Below, piece after piece: positions 18,190 through 27,350 of a DNA stretch of 64,000 nucleotides. Below the pieces are notes generated by a model. The model saw only the letters and a program-made list of their open reading frames with translations. It was not told the origin of the DNA and searched no databases. Location: assembly GCF_002218065.1 (NCBI RefSeq), contig NZ_BDUB01000001.1, forward strand, positions 1,555,852 through 1,619,851, in the 5' to 3' direction. The number at the start of each line of letters is the position of its first letter. Position 1 is the first letter of the stretch. Made by a program: the position numbers and the translations under genes. This DNA is from Nodularia sp. NIES-3585 (GTDB taxonomy: Bacteria; Cyanobacteriota; Cyanobacteriia; Cyanobacteriales; Nostocaceae).

Positions 18190-19485
18190 TTAATTTCTGG
18201 GAAATATCGCTAATTCGCTTTGAGGGTCAAAAAAGTGCAGTTTTTCTGGATTTAATGATAACCATAATTGCTCACCAACACCCACTAATCTATCTGGTGG
18301 GATTCTTACCTGGAGATAATTATCTGTATGGGTAATTTGAGATTCAGGTTCTGAAATTCTCACCGCCAGAAAAGAATCATTACCCAGATTTTCTACTAAG
18401 TCTACTTTTACAGGTAAATTCTTGGTCGCAGGTACACTCAAAATTAAGTGTTCTGGGCGAATGCCTAAAATAATGGTTTGCTTATCGTATTTTCGCAGAG
18501 ATGTTTCCCAAGTTTCTGGAAGGGTGAGGCGGAAATTATTATGGGTAATTAATAAAGGGGCGTGAAATGTTACAGGAATAAAATTCATTGGTGGTGAACC
18601 AATAAATTCGGCGACAAAGCGGTTAGCCGGGCGGTTGTAAAGTTCTAAGGGACTGGCGACTTGCTGAATCTGTCCTTGATTCATAATCGCAATGCGATCG
18701 CCCATTGTCATCGCTTCGGTTTGGTCGTGGGTCACATAAATCGTTGTTGTTCCTAGTTGGCGTTGCAATTTAACAATTTGGGCGCGGGTTTCCGCCCGCA
18801 GTTTGGCATCTAAGTTAGAAAGGGGTTCATCCATTAAAAATACTTGCGGGTCACGGGCGATCGCTCTTCCTAATGCTACCCGTTGTCTTTGTCCCCCAGA
18901 TAGCTGTTTGGGTAAGCGATTCAGCAAGGTTTCCATTTGCAATAATTGAGCCACATTTCGCACTTGCTGGTCTACTTGCCTTTCTTTGTCAGAAATATAA
19001 CGCAGTCCTTTAGGTAACTTTCTTGTCACTCCCACTAGCAGATTTTTCGCCCAATCAGGAAATGAAGAGTCCTGAGTTTCGCGATTTTCTAATTCTCGCC
19101 GGCGCAATCCAAAGGCGATGTTGTCATACACCGTCATGTGAGGATAGAGGGCGTAATTTTGAAACACCATGGCAATATCTCTTTCTTTGGGAGGTAGGTT
19201 ATTGATTAGGCGATCGCCTACAGTAATATTGCCTCCAGTCATTGCTTCTAACCCAGCAATTAGCCGCAGTAGAGTGCTTTTACCACAACCAGAAGGCCCC
19301 ACCAGCACCATAAATTCACCATCGGCGATGGTCAGGTTAATTCGCCGCAAGACAGTAATAATGTCTGCTGTTTCTGGAGTTAGATCATTTTTCTGACGAT
19401 TACTAGGAAAGGTTTGAGAGGCTACACTTTCCCCTTTGCGCTGGGGAAAACTTTTATAAATATTTTCTAAAATAACTTGCGCCAC
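18190..19485 (-). CDS. MalK/UgpC-type ABC transporter ATPase
   Basis: A 431-residue ATPase of the carbohydrate-uptake (CUT1) family. Walker A GPSGCGKST (63-71), Q-loop MVFQNYALYPHMTVYDNIAFGLRRRE, LSGGQRQRVALGRAI, Walker B VFLMDEPLSNLDAKLR, switch His in YVTHDQTEAM, then a TOBE-type domain with LGIRPEHL. Two inserts make it longer than the usual ~365: about 27 residues after residue 17, and about 45 around residues 123-165 (ELENRETQDSSFPDWAKN...). The membrane and binding subunits are elsewhere, so the sugar or polyol substrate is unknown. Confidence 0.88.
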   Translation of the reverse strand: MAQVILENIYKSFPQRKGESVASQTFPSNRQKNDLTPETADIITVLRRINLTIADGEFMVLVGPSGCGKSTLLRLIAGLEAMTGGNITVGDRLINNLPPKERDIAMVFQNYALYPHMTVYDNIAFGLRRRELENRETQDSSFPDWAKNLLVGVTRKLPKGLRYISDKERQVDQQVRNVAQLLQMETLLNRLPKQLSGGQRQRVALGRAIARDPQVFLMDEPLSNLDAKLRAETRAQIVKLQRQLGTTTIYVTHDQTEAMTMGDRIAIMNQGQIQQVASPLELYNRPANRFVAEFIGSPPMNFIPVTFHAPLLITHNNFRLTLPETWETSLRKYDKQTIILGIRPEHLILSVPATKNLPVKVDLVENLGNDSFLAVRISEPESQITHTDNYLQVRIPPDRLVGVGEQLWLSLNPEKLHFFDPQSELAIFPRN

Positions 19486-19631
19486 GAGTATTTGGGGTAA
19501 TGGTATGCAATGGATGGCTGATTATTCCACAAAGCGGAACGTTTAGCGCCCATGATATATGTTACCTGTGACTACGAACAGTAAAAAAAGCAAACTACCT
19601 TAGATTTATCGCAGTATCAATAGGTATTCTC

Positions 19632-20861
19632 ATGACTACCGATGTAACTGAAAATCCCGGACATAAAATTGTAGACGTAACAACTACAGATTGTTGTATT
19701 GTCGGTGGTGGCCCAGGCGGGGCTGTTTTGGCTCTCCTATTGGCTCGTCAAGGCGTTTCTGTCATCCTCTTAGAAGCGCATAAAGATTTTGACCGCGACT
19801 TTCGGGGGGACACAATTCACCCCTCAGTCATGGAAATTATGGAGGAATTGGACTTAAGCGATCGCTTGCTGCAACTACCCCATGCCAAAATGCACAGTCT
19901 CAGAATTCGCACTCCTGAAGATACTGTCACCTTAGCGGATTTTAGCCACCTAAAAACCCGTTACCCCTACATTACGATGATGCCGCAGGTTAAATTCCTC
20001 GAGTTCATCATCCAAGAAGCCGAAAAATATCCGAATTTTCACTTAATAATGGGTGCGAATGTGCAGGAATTAATTGCGGAAAATAATGTAATTCAAGGTG
20101 TCCGCTATCGGCGAGGTGGCTGGCATGAAGTCCGGGCAGTACTGACAGTAGGTGCAGATGGTCGCCACTCACGCTTAAGACAACTGGGTGGTTTTGAGTC
20201 AATTCAAACATCGCCGCCAATGGATGTCCTTTGGTTCCGTTTACCCCATCAGCCAGAAGACCCAGAGGGAGGCATAGGAAACCTGGCTCAAGGTCGGATT
20301 GTGGCTATGCTGGATCGTGGTGATCAATGGCAACTTGCCTATGTGATTCCTAAAGGCGGTTATCAACAGATTCGGGCTGCTGGTTTGGAAGAATTTAAAA
20401 AATCTGTGGTCGAGGTTGTACCAAGTTTAGGCGAGCGTATAGAACATTTACAAGATTGGTCACAGGTCTTCTTTCTCTCAGTTGAAGCCAGTTACGTCAA
20501 ACGCTGGTATCGTCCAGGAGTTTTACTTATAGGTGACGCGGCTCATATTATGTCCCCAGTGGGGGGAGTGGGCATTAACTATGCCATTCAAGATGCTGTC
20601 GTAGCTGCTAATATTCTCAGTCAACCTCTGAAAAACCAACACATAGAACTGAGTGATTTAGCCAAAGTCCAACGCCAACGGGAATTACCCACGCGCATTA
20701 TTCAAGGATTTCAGACCTTAATTCAGAAACGAGTTTTAGCCCCCGTTCTCAAATCTCAGCAGACCTTTCAACCCCCGGTTTGGTTGCGCTTGCCCATTTT
20801 ACGGGACATTCCAGGGCGGTTGATTGGCTTGGGGATTTTTCCAGTTCATGTTCAAACTTAA
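19632..20861 (+). CDS. FAD-dependent monooxygenase (UbiH/PheA-like)
   Basis: A 409-residue flavoprotein of the aromatic hydroxylase family. The N-terminal dinucleotide motif is CCIVGGGPGGAVLALLLARQG (about 22-41), the mid-chain DG motif is VGADGRHSRLRQLGG, and the second FAD motif is VLLIGDAAHIMSPVGGVGINYAIQDA. These enzymes hydroxylate aromatic rings or quinone precursors using NAD(P)H and O2. There is no clear membrane helix. It stands alone, so the substrate is not deducible. Confidence 0.85.
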   Translation: MTTDVTENPGHKIVDVTTTDCCIVGGGPGGAVLALLLARQGVSVILLEAHKDFDRDFRGDTIHPSVMEIMEELDLSDRLLQLPHAKMHSLRIRTPEDTVTLADFSHLKTRYPYITMMPQVKFLEFIIQEAEKYPNFHLIMGANVQELIAENNVIQGVRYRRGGWHEVRAVLTVGADGRHSRLRQLGGFESIQTSPPMDVLWFRLPHQPEDPEGGIGNLAQGRIVAMLDRGDQWQLAYVIPKGGYQQIRAAGLEEFKKSVVEVVPSLGERIEHLQDWSQVFFLSVEASYVKRWYRPGVLLIGDAAHIMSPVGGVGINYAIQDAVVAANILSQPLKNQHIELSDLAKVQRQRELPTRIIQGFQTLIQKRVLAPVLKSQQTFQPPVWLRLPILRDIPGRLIGLGIFPVHVQT

Positions 20862-21106
20862 CTTGCAGTATTTTTTCTGCTCTGTGATGGTATAATTGTA
20901 CTACTCATGCAGAATTCAATGCTCGTTGTAGTCAAGCGAAAGTGGAGATTAGCATCCCAAATGCTGTTCAAAGCGATCGCTTGGCTTTTATGCTAGAAAA
21001 GAGCCAAGCTGAAAGTGTTGTCAGAAATTTATTCCGGCAAATTACAAATATTTAGCTAATAAAACCCCTATTTCCCACTCAGTATTTTTACAGTTAGGAG
21101 GATGAC

Positions 21107-21670
21107 ATGAATAGCTGCGTTTTAATGGCAGAAATCATTCAAGAACCACAATTACGCTATACAGCCGATAACTTAGCAATCACGGAAATGCTCGTGCAGT
21201 TTCCTAACTCTCAGCGCACAGAAGAACAGTTAGTTACCTTAAAAGTGGTCGGCTGGGGGAATATGGCTACAGAAATTCAGCAAAATTACCACCAAGGCGA
21301 TCGCGTCATCTTAGCAGGACGCTTAGGAATGCATACTGTTGAACGTCAAGAAGGATTTAAAGAAAAACGTGCTGAATTGGTAGTGCAGCAAATTCAACCT
21401 TTAGGAAGTGGTTTTAGCCAATCACCATCAGTCACCGAAGTTCCCTCACCTCTACCATCTCCAGGAGTTTCTTCTCCATCTGCATTTACTCAGAGGGATG
21501 TTCCTAGTTATGAGTCACCACGTCCAGTCGCTACCCAGACTACAAATAGTTTTGGCGTTGTTCCCCAGGTGACCAACTCTGAACCCATACCCCAACCCCA
21601 AAATTTTGAGCGTACCACTTATGCCCCAGTCAAAGAGCAAGAACCAGACCCGGATGATATTCCCTTCTAA
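21107..21670 (+). CDS. ssb: single-stranded DNA-binding protein
   Basis: 187 residues. An OB-fold domain (about 1-105) with LVTLKVVGWGNMATEIQQNYHQGDRVILAGRL is followed by a Pro/Ser/Gln-rich linker and the acidic tip DPDDIPF that binds repair and replication partners. It starts at an ATG with AGGAGG seven bases upstream. Length and layout are typical of the main cyanobacterial SSB. Confidence 0.92.
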   Translation: MNSCVLMAEIIQEPQLRYTADNLAITEMLVQFPNSQRTEEQLVTLKVVGWGNMATEIQQNYHQGDRVILAGRLGMHTVERQEGFKEKRAELVVQQIQPLGSGFSQSPSVTEVPSPLPSPGVSSPSAFTQRDVPSYESPRPVATQTTNSFGVVPQVTNSEPIPQPQNFERTTYAPVKEQEPDPDDIPF

Positions 21671-22031
21671 GTAGTACAAAGAAACAGAGGGGCAGCAGTG
21701 CTGTTGTATTGGTAGCAAAATCCTTGTTTAGGGACTTCCAAGGAATAAAATCCCCAATTTCTCATGCACTGTTTTAAGCTGGTCAGTCCAGTAGGGTGTG
21801 TTACGTCGGAGACTAACGCACCTTGAATTGTTGAAACAAAAAGCCGAAGTTTTGACGGTGCTTTGCGCTGCGCGACAACACCAACTACATTAACAGTTCT
21901 TAACATATAGGAACCGCCAAGGAGGTTAAGACATAAACGGATAATCAAACTTAGACACCATTCGGGTTTTAACCCACTCCCCACTCCCTACTCCCTACTC
22001 CCCAGCTATAGCTGGAAATGTTAATGCCGAC
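21671..22031. other. intergenic region with heptamer repeats
   Basis: No supported gene. It contains a CCACTCC/CTACTCC tandem array at 21973-22002, matching the heptamer family at 3483 and 14126. Longer open frames here lack start signals and family likeness. Confidence 0.6.
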
Positions 22032-22784
22032 TTACTGCACTGTAAAACCACCATCAATCGCGATGGATTGTCCAGTAATAAAGCTCGCTGCATCTGAACA
22101 AAGCCAGATCACACTCTTGGCTATTTCTTCTGATTTACCCAATCGACCAATAGGATGTGAAGATCGGAGTTGAATTTTACCTTCTTCACCAAAGCTGCGA
22201 GTCAGCATATCTGTTTCAATAGCGCCAGGGCATACGCAATTAATCCGGATATTATCTTGAGCGTGTTCTAAAGCTAATGATTTAGTTAAACCAACAACGC
22301 CATGCTTACTAGCAACGTAAACTGAAAAATTAGGCAAACCAACTAGTCCAAGTATAGAAGCATTATTGACTATCACACCTCCACCTTGCTTTAACATTTG
22401 TAAAATTTGATACTTCATAGACAACCAAACTCCTTTGAGATTGGTATCAATAATCAGATTCCAACTTTCTTCTGTTTGTTCTACACCAGGAATGACAGAT
22501 CCTTCAGTACCAGCATTATTAAAGGCATAATCAAGGCGACCGTAAATAGCGACTGTCTGAGCAATTAAGTTTTCCACTTGAACTGCTTGAGTTACGTCAG
22601 TTTGGACGAAACTGGCTGTACCGCCATTGTCTTGAATGAGTGAAACTGTTTCTTCGCTCTCTTTAAGTCGGCGGCTGGCAATGACAACCGTTGCTCCTTG
22701 TTGGGCAAAATCTAATGCAGTTGCTCGACCAATACCTGAACTACCGCCTGTGACTAATGCCACTTTGTTAGCAAATTCTGACAT
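22032..22784 (-). CDS. short-chain dehydrogenase/reductase
   Basis: A 250-residue classical SDR: NAD(P)-binding TGGSSGIGRATA (about 12-23), NNAG-like NNAGTEG, catalytic Ser (NNASILG), and YVASKHG with the Tyr-x3-Lys pair. The C-terminus ASFITGQSIAIDGGFTVQ is the usual family end. The start at 22784 (MSEFANK) was chosen over an upstream TTG because it places the Rossmann strand normally. Substrate unknown; it resembles glucose/3-oxoacyl-type SDRs. Confidence 0.88.
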   Translation of the reverse strand: MSEFANKVALVTGGSSGIGRATALDFAQQGATVVIASRRLKESEETVSLIQDNGGTASFVQTDVTQAVQVENLIAQTVAIYGRLDYAFNNAGTEGSVIPGVEQTEESWNLIIDTNLKGVWLSMKYQILQMLKQGGGVIVNNASILGLVGLPNFSVYVASKHGVVGLTKSLALEHAQDNIRINCVCPGAIETDMLTRSFGEEGKIQLRSSHPIGRLGKSEEIAKSVIWLCSDAASFITGQSIAIDGGFTVQ

Positions 22785-22859
22785 ATACAATCACTGGTAA
22801 TAAATTTATTTGGATAAACTATCCCACTAAAATCATACAGCGGTCTTTAGCAGTTGCCA

Positions 22860-22902
22860 TAGTATAAAAACTACAAAATCGCGTCTAGTTGGGAGACGCG
22901 AT
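22860..22902 (-). terminator. terminator after the COP23 gene
   Basis: ATCGCGTCT (22878-22886) and AGACGCGAT (22894-22902) form a perfect 9-bp stem. On the minus strand it is followed by TTTTGTAGTTTTT. It lies about 60 bases past the COP23 stop. Confidence 0.75.
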
Positions 22903-22964
22903 CGCGTGTATTTTGCACTCAGCTTTACTGCTATAGATAACGCGGTTAAAAAACCAACCATTAA

Positions 22965-23756
22965 TTAGCGGAAATTACCAGGGTTTAAACGAGTCGGGCT
23001 TTGAGGTCGAGAGTGGCGATCGCTGGCTGCACCATTTCGGAGAGTTCCCCCATCTTGAGGCGCAAGATAAGGTCTCAAATTTATACTGGCTCTCGATGCA
23101 GTAGCCCGATTGTTACCATTACCTAGAAGTGTGCGACTTAAGTTGTATAATTCGTTTACTCCTCCCATACCGCGATCGCCATAAGTATTGACAGCTGTTG
23201 TCTGTTGTCCGCTATCAGCAGTAGTCAAGTTTTGGAAAACGCTATTGCGTACGACAAAGGGATCTTGTCCACGGGGTACTGTCATGACAATGCGACAAAA
23301 TGAGTTAGCCTGCGTAGTTACACAGACAATATTCTCATTATTTTCCACAGCAGTTTGAAGTTCTTGTAAACCATCTGGACGATATAATTCCAACCGACTG
23401 GCGATCGCTTCACAGCGTTTTTCTGGACTCCAACCACCGCCCAAAGCTGCTGGTGCTGCCCAAGGGAAGAACTGCCCTGGAATATTTTGTGGCTGATACA
23501 TAACAGTGTACTGTCCATTGTAGAATTGACAGCTAAACCGAGTACCACTAGTTATAGTTTGTGTGCCTGTTGATGTGCCTGTTGATGTGCCTGTTGGGAT
23601 GCGTGTTGGTGTTGAAGTACCGCCTGAAGGTATTGTTGGTACAACAACATCGCCGGAAGTAGAATCATCAAATTGAGCAAGTGCCGCAGAATTACCCAGG
23701 AATAAAGATAAGCCAAGACTGCTCAAAAATATAAACTTTAAAGGTTGTGAAGACAT
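22965..23756 (-). CDS. COP23 domain protein, secreted
   Basis: 263 residues. A signal peptide (about 1-27, ending SAALA-QF) is followed by a low-complexity TGTSTGTSTGTQ spacer. A Cys-containing domain then begins FSCQFYNGQYTVMYQP and includes GGGWSPEKRCEAIASRLELYRPDGL, matching COP23 (named after a 23-kDa circadian oscillating polypeptide). A basic, Pro/Asn-rich tail follows. Probably periplasmic or membrane-associated; function unknown. A terminator follows. Confidence 0.8.
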   Translation of the reverse strand: MSSQPLKFIFLSSLGLSLFLGNSAALAQFDDSTSGDVVVPTIPSGGTSTPTRIPTGTSTGTSTGTQTITSGTRFSCQFYNGQYTVMYQPQNIPGQFFPWAAPAALGGGWSPEKRCEAIASRLELYRPDGLQELQTAVENNENIVCVTTQANSFCRIVMTVPRGQDPFVVRNSVFQNLTTADSGQQTTAVNTYGDRGMGGVNELYNLSRTLLGNGNNRATASRASINLRPYLAPQDGGTLRNGAASDRHSRPQSPTRLNPGNFR

Positions 23757-24035
23757 AAACTATAGACCAGTGTAAATCGGGTAGGGAACTGATAATTTAA
23801 GTGACGAATAATTTGGGACTTTTGATTCATCAAGAACAAACTTTTTGGGCTTTTCTACTTTTTTCTGCTGACATAGCTGTTTCCCCGCCGACTTACTTAG
23901 CGATTATAATTTCCACCATCAATTAAATTTTCTAAATAACTAACTCATTCACTACCCTCTGGGCGAGAACATAACCAAATGTGCTTCTCAAAGTTTTTTC
24001 CCCAGAGCGATATTGCTGAGGGAGGTAAAAGCCAT

Positions 24036-25085
24036 TCACAATCGGATGCAAATAGCGCCTTCTGGGTCGTATCCGCCACCCTGACAAAACTCGTCTATCC
24101 AAGAAGCCAGACTAGAGGCATTAGTACTGGGTATTCGATTAACTTTATGGGGAACATCTTTTGGTTTTGGTGGCATTTTCCCATGGTTACCATTGCTTTG
24201 AAGTGGGGGTTTAAGGCAGTCGCGTAAAAAGAAAATCCCAGTTAAACAATTTATCTTGAGCAGAACAGTTCCAAATTTGACGGGTACATGATTAAAGCGT
24301 GATTCCCTGATGTTTCGAGAAGATAAAGTTTTGCCTTTGTTAAACACGTCGATAGTCATTGCTAATGGCGATCGCACTGGTTTATGTTGACTGAGTAAAG
24401 CAGTGGGTAATTTTGCTGAGTCTCCCATGTGAGCAGAAGGCAAAGAAGCAACCTTAGTTGCAACTGCAACCGATGAAACAAGTTTTTCTGTGCCAATCCG
24501 CTCAGTATTTTCCCTCAACGATGACACAGGTTTCTCTCCCCGTGGCAGATCAGAAGTTAGGGTTTCGACGACAGAATGGGGAATATTGTTAGTAGCCACA
24601 GCCGGGAATGGCAATGCTTTATGTGTGTAAATACGCTCAGTATTTTCCCTCAACGATGACACAGGTTGATCTAACCGTGGCAGATCAGAAGTTAGGGTAT
24701 CGGCAAAAGAAATCTTAGAAGCAACTGTAACTAAGGGTTCAGGTTTGCTTTCGGTATAGTTTTCTTGTAAAAACTCGCCTTCAAACTGGGTTGTAGTTCT
24801 AGAATCCGCTAAGTTTATTAACCGTAACTCTTCATGAGGATTGAAGTTGAGACCTAAAGCTGCGATGATCTGATCGGGATTGTCATTCAGATCCAAGATA
24901 AAAGAAATAACTTGATCAAACTGTGGCTCTAAAACCGACAAAGTAGCCAAGATAAACCCAGAAGAAGGACGGCGCAGACCATTGTAAGTACCCCAAACCC
25001 TGATTTTATCCAGCCAAGCATGATTTTGCTCGTAGTAACATAGCCACTTAATTTTCACAGATTGACGTAGCTGCTGAATATTCAT
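24036..25085 (-). CDS. DUF5331-type protein with internal 45-residue repeat
   Basis: 349 residues. The N-terminal ~75 (MNIQQLRQSVKIKWLCYYEQN..., YNGLRRPSSGFILATLSVLEPQF, LGLNFNPHEELRLI) form the conserved cyanobacterial DUF5331 block. A disordered, Ser/Thr/Pro-rich middle then contains a near-exact repeat: TLTSDLPR..PVSSLRENTERI twice, 45 residues apart. A late hydrophobic patch (VLLKINCLTGIFFL, about 272-285) is too short to be a sure membrane helix. Function unknown. The repeat is also very similar at DNA level. Confidence 0.7.
   Translation of the reverse strand: MNIQQLRQSVKIKWLCYYEQNHAWLDKIRVWGTYNGLRRPSSGFILATLSVLEPQFDQVISFILDLNDNPDQIIAALGLNFNPHEELRLINLADSRTTTQFEGEFLQENYTESKPEPLVTVASKISFADTLTSDLPRLDQPVSSLRENTERIYTHKALPFPAVATNNIPHSVVETLTSDLPRGEKPVSSLRENTERIGTEKLVSSVAVATKVASLPSAHMGDSAKLPTALLSQHKPVRSPLAMTIDVFNKGKTLSSRNIRESRFNHVPVKFGTVLLKINCLTGIFFLRDCLKPPLQSNGNHGKMPPKPKDVPHKVNRIPSTNASSLASWIDEFCQGGGYDPEGAICIRL
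24499..24703. repeat. ~70-bp direct repeat inside the DUF5331 gene
   Basis: The segment starting CGCTCAGTATTTTCCC at 24499 and again at 24634 is almost identical for about 70 bp, with an offset of 135 bp (45 codons). It encodes the repeated DLPR..PVSSLRENTERI segment. Confidence 0.85.
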
Positions 25086-25137
25086 AGATGCCTCGCTTCA
25101 GTCAACGATTGAGTAGTATTTTATATTTTTAATATGC

Positions 25138-25440
25138 TTATCCCTGGGGATGAAATCGATAATAAAGCATTCGTTTGACACTTTGACCACCTAGCAAATG
25201 TTGTTCTACCATTAGAGGTACTTCATTAGGACTAACACCGCAATACCAAACCATATCCGGTAAAACCAGCACCATTGGCCCGTTACCACATTGTCCTAAG
25301 CAGCCGCTAGCCGTTACCGTGACATCCTCGACTGGCAAAGCTGTCAAAGCCGCTAATACCTTTGCTGCACCTTGCTTTTTACAAGTACGATTTTGACACA
25401 CCCGTACACATCTAGTGGCAGAGTTAGTTATATTTGACAT
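25138..25440 (-). CDS. thioredoxin-like [2Fe-2S] protein
   Basis: This 100-residue protein has four cysteines with thioredoxin-like ferredoxin spacing: C15 and C20 in VCQNRTCKKQGA, C47 and C51 in SGCLGQCGNGP. An additional C11 is also present. This fold is the NuoE/HoxE-like or stand-alone 2Fe-2S ferredoxin type. It would act as a soluble electron carrier or cluster protein. The partner is unknown; it stands alone. Confidence 0.85.
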   Translation of the reverse strand: MSNITNSATRCVRVCQNRTCKKQGAAKVLAALTALPVEDVTVTASGCLGQCGNGPMVLVLPDMVWYCGVSPNEVPLMVEQHLLGGQSVKRMLYYRFHPQG

Positions 25441-25518
25441 TTATAGATAAATGGTAGATACGCTGAATACTGGGAAAACCAGACCTCTAGTGAGGATCTA
25501 AATTTTGTTGTACAAATA

Positions 25519-25653
25519 CTATCGTGTACACACAAATGATTAAATTACCCCAAATCCTTTTTTGTCGAGTGCGTGAGGACTAACATTGATCACGCACCCT
25601 AGCAAAAGAAAATAAATCTGGATCAAGTTTTTCCACTTGTGCGTACACCGTAG
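25519..25653. mobile_element. 135-bp MITE-like element, copy B
   Basis: The inverted ends are CTATCGTGTACACACAA (25519-25535) and TTGTGCGTACACCGTAG (25637-25653), 14 of 17 positions matching. Length is exactly that of copy A at 17952-18086, and the end sequence is the same. The interior differs and codes for nothing. No clear target duplication is visible here. The rest of 25441-25726 shows no gene. Confidence 0.65.
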
Positions 25654-25726
25654 CTTACTAAACAGAGAGTTGGGGTGAGGTTTTATCAGCCTGTCTCAAA
25701 AAGTCAGATATTTCCATACTCCATCA

Positions 25727-26701
25727 CTAATTAATCACTAATCCCTTTGAGGCTAGCCATTCTTGGTTGAAGATGCGTGACTGATACCGGGAACCGCTAT
25801 CACATAAAATGGTCGCAATAGTATGTCCTGGCCCCATCTGCTTCGCTAGAGCCACAGCAGCCCCAACATTAATACCTGTAGACCCGCCCATTAATAGCCC
25901 ATCCTGGCGCAAAAGTTGATAAACGACCCGCAAAGCTTCGGTGTCATCTATCTGAATAGCATCGTCAATTGGTGCGCCTTCCATATTAGCGGTGATGCGG
26001 CTATTACCGATGCCTTCAGTGATAGAGTTCCCCTCAATCTTCACTTCACCAGTTTTGATATAGCTATACAGTCCACTACCCATAGGGTCGGCAACCACGC
26101 ATTTAACATCAGACTTCTGTGATTTTAAATATAAAGAAACCCCAGCAAAAGTACCACCAGTACCAGTTGCAGCTGTCCAGCCATCGATTTTACCATTTGT
26201 CTGCGTCCAAATTTCTGGGCCTGTAGTTTCGTAGTGGGCGAGGCGGTTAGCTAAATTATCAAACTGATTTGCCCAAATAGCATTATCTAACTCAGCGGCT
26301 ATTCTGCCAGATAGCTTGACATAGTTATTAGGGTCTTTGTAGGGGACAGCCGGAACAGGACGCACTTCTGCCCCCAGAGTTGTTAGGGCATCTATTTTTT
26401 CTTGGGATTGGGTATTGGGAATAATAATCAGGCATTTATAGCCTTTGGCATTGCAAATATGTGCTAAACCAATGCCCGTATTCCCAGCAGTTCCTTCAAC
26501 GACAGTACCACCGGGTTTGAGTAGACCCTTTTTTTCTGCGTCTTCAATAATGTAAAGTGCGGCGCGGTCTTTGACGGAACCCCCAGGATTAAGAAATTCT
26601 GCTTTACCAAGGATTTCGCAACCTGTTTGTTCACTAAAGCTGTTTAAGCGAATCAGTGGTGTGTTACCAACAGTGCCGACAAATCCATTTTTGATATCCA
26701 T
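25727..26701 (-). CDS. cysK: cysteine synthase A
   Basis: This 324-residue PLP enzyme makes L-cysteine from O-acetylserine and sulfide. [11 protein letters not shown] carries the PLP-binding Lys; [13 protein letters not shown] and the phosphate-binding TGTGGTFAG loop follow. The start at 26701 ([16 protein letters not shown]) is preferred over an upstream frame extension because AGGAAAG sits seven bases before it and homologues begin there. The C-terminal [15 protein letters not shown] is typical. Confidence 0.93.
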   Translation of the reverse strand: MDIKNGFVGTVGNTPLIRLNSFSEQTGCEILGKAEFLNPGGSVKDRAALYIIEDAEKKGLLKPGGTVVEGTAGNTGIGLAHICNAKGYKCLIIIPNTQSQEKIDALTTLGAEVRPVPAVPYKDPNNYVKLSGRIAAELDNAIWANQFDNLANRLAHYETTGPEIWTQTNGKIDGWTAATGTGGTFAGVSLYLKSQKSDVKCVVADPMGSGLYSYIKTGEVKIEGNSITEGIGNSRITANMEGAPIDDAIQIDDTEALRVVYQLLRQDGLLMGGSTGINVGAAVALAKQMGPGHTIATILCDSGSRYQSRIFNQEWLASKGLVIN

Positions 26702-27016
26702 TTTGACTTTCCTGAGTTCTGGTCTATAAAAATTTTGGCGTATTGCGGTGGTAATATTGACAGATTTTGCAACCAAAATACTAATACACCATATACATTC
26801 TCATATATTAAAACTCCGATCACCTCACCCGGATTTCTCTGCGCCTAACGCACTTCGTGCTGCGCTGATGCGACTCTGCGTGAGGCTCCTCCAAAATTCA
26901 TCTAAATTCAAAAAAAGTTGCACTGTAATTAATTCAATTAGTTGTAAAATAAAATACAAGAATCTTCCTTGATAAATGCTGTTATCATTTCATTGTTTTA
27001 GATGGAGTTGAGACTG
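26702..27016. other. divergent promoter region, cysK and dynamin operon
   Basis: No gene. It separates the minus-strand cysK from the plus-strand small protein and dynamin genes, so two divergent promoters must lie here. A GC-rich run near 26840-26890 (CGCACTTCGTGCTGCG) is self-complementary over short stretches. No specific regulator site was recognised. Confidence 0.4.
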
Positions 27017-27334
27017 ATGACATCTCAAGATGATCGCCATAAGGAACTAGAGCAACGAGAACGCAAATTGCGGGAACGAGAAGTTGAGTTACGACTGCGG
27101 GAAATAGAAAGCGACATTAATGCCCCTATTCATAAAACAATCAAGCATCAGCCGGATAAGCCCCAACAATCGTGGATGAAAAAAATCGTTATCGCTGGGA
27201 AATTATTTCTTCTCGGTGTTGCAGCATTCGTCGCTGTGCAAATAGCTTCAGCAGTTGCAAGGGTATTGATTGTCTGTGCATTAGTGTGGATAACTTACAA
27301 ACTATTTGCTGATTCTAAAAACAATCGTAGTTAA
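27017..27334 (+). CDS. small coiled-coil membrane protein before BDLP
   Basis: A protein of about 105 residues. The N-terminal 35 residues are a charged heptad-like helix (DRHKELEQRERKLREREVELRLREIE). A linker and two adjacent hydrophobic segments (about 57-75 and 77-92) follow, then a short polar tail. It probably sits in the membrane with a cytosolic coiled coil. The ATG at 27017 has GGAG ten bases upstream; the ATG at 27002 is the alternative. It ends 16 bases before the dynamin start, so the two are probably co-transcribed and may work together. Confidence 0.65.
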   Translation: MTSQDDRHKELEQRERKLREREVELRLREIESDINAPIHKTIKHQPDKPQQSWMKKIVIAGKLFLLGVAAFVAVQIASAVARVLIVCALVWITYKLFADSKNNRS

Positions 27335-27350
27335 TTACGGGGTAATTGTG

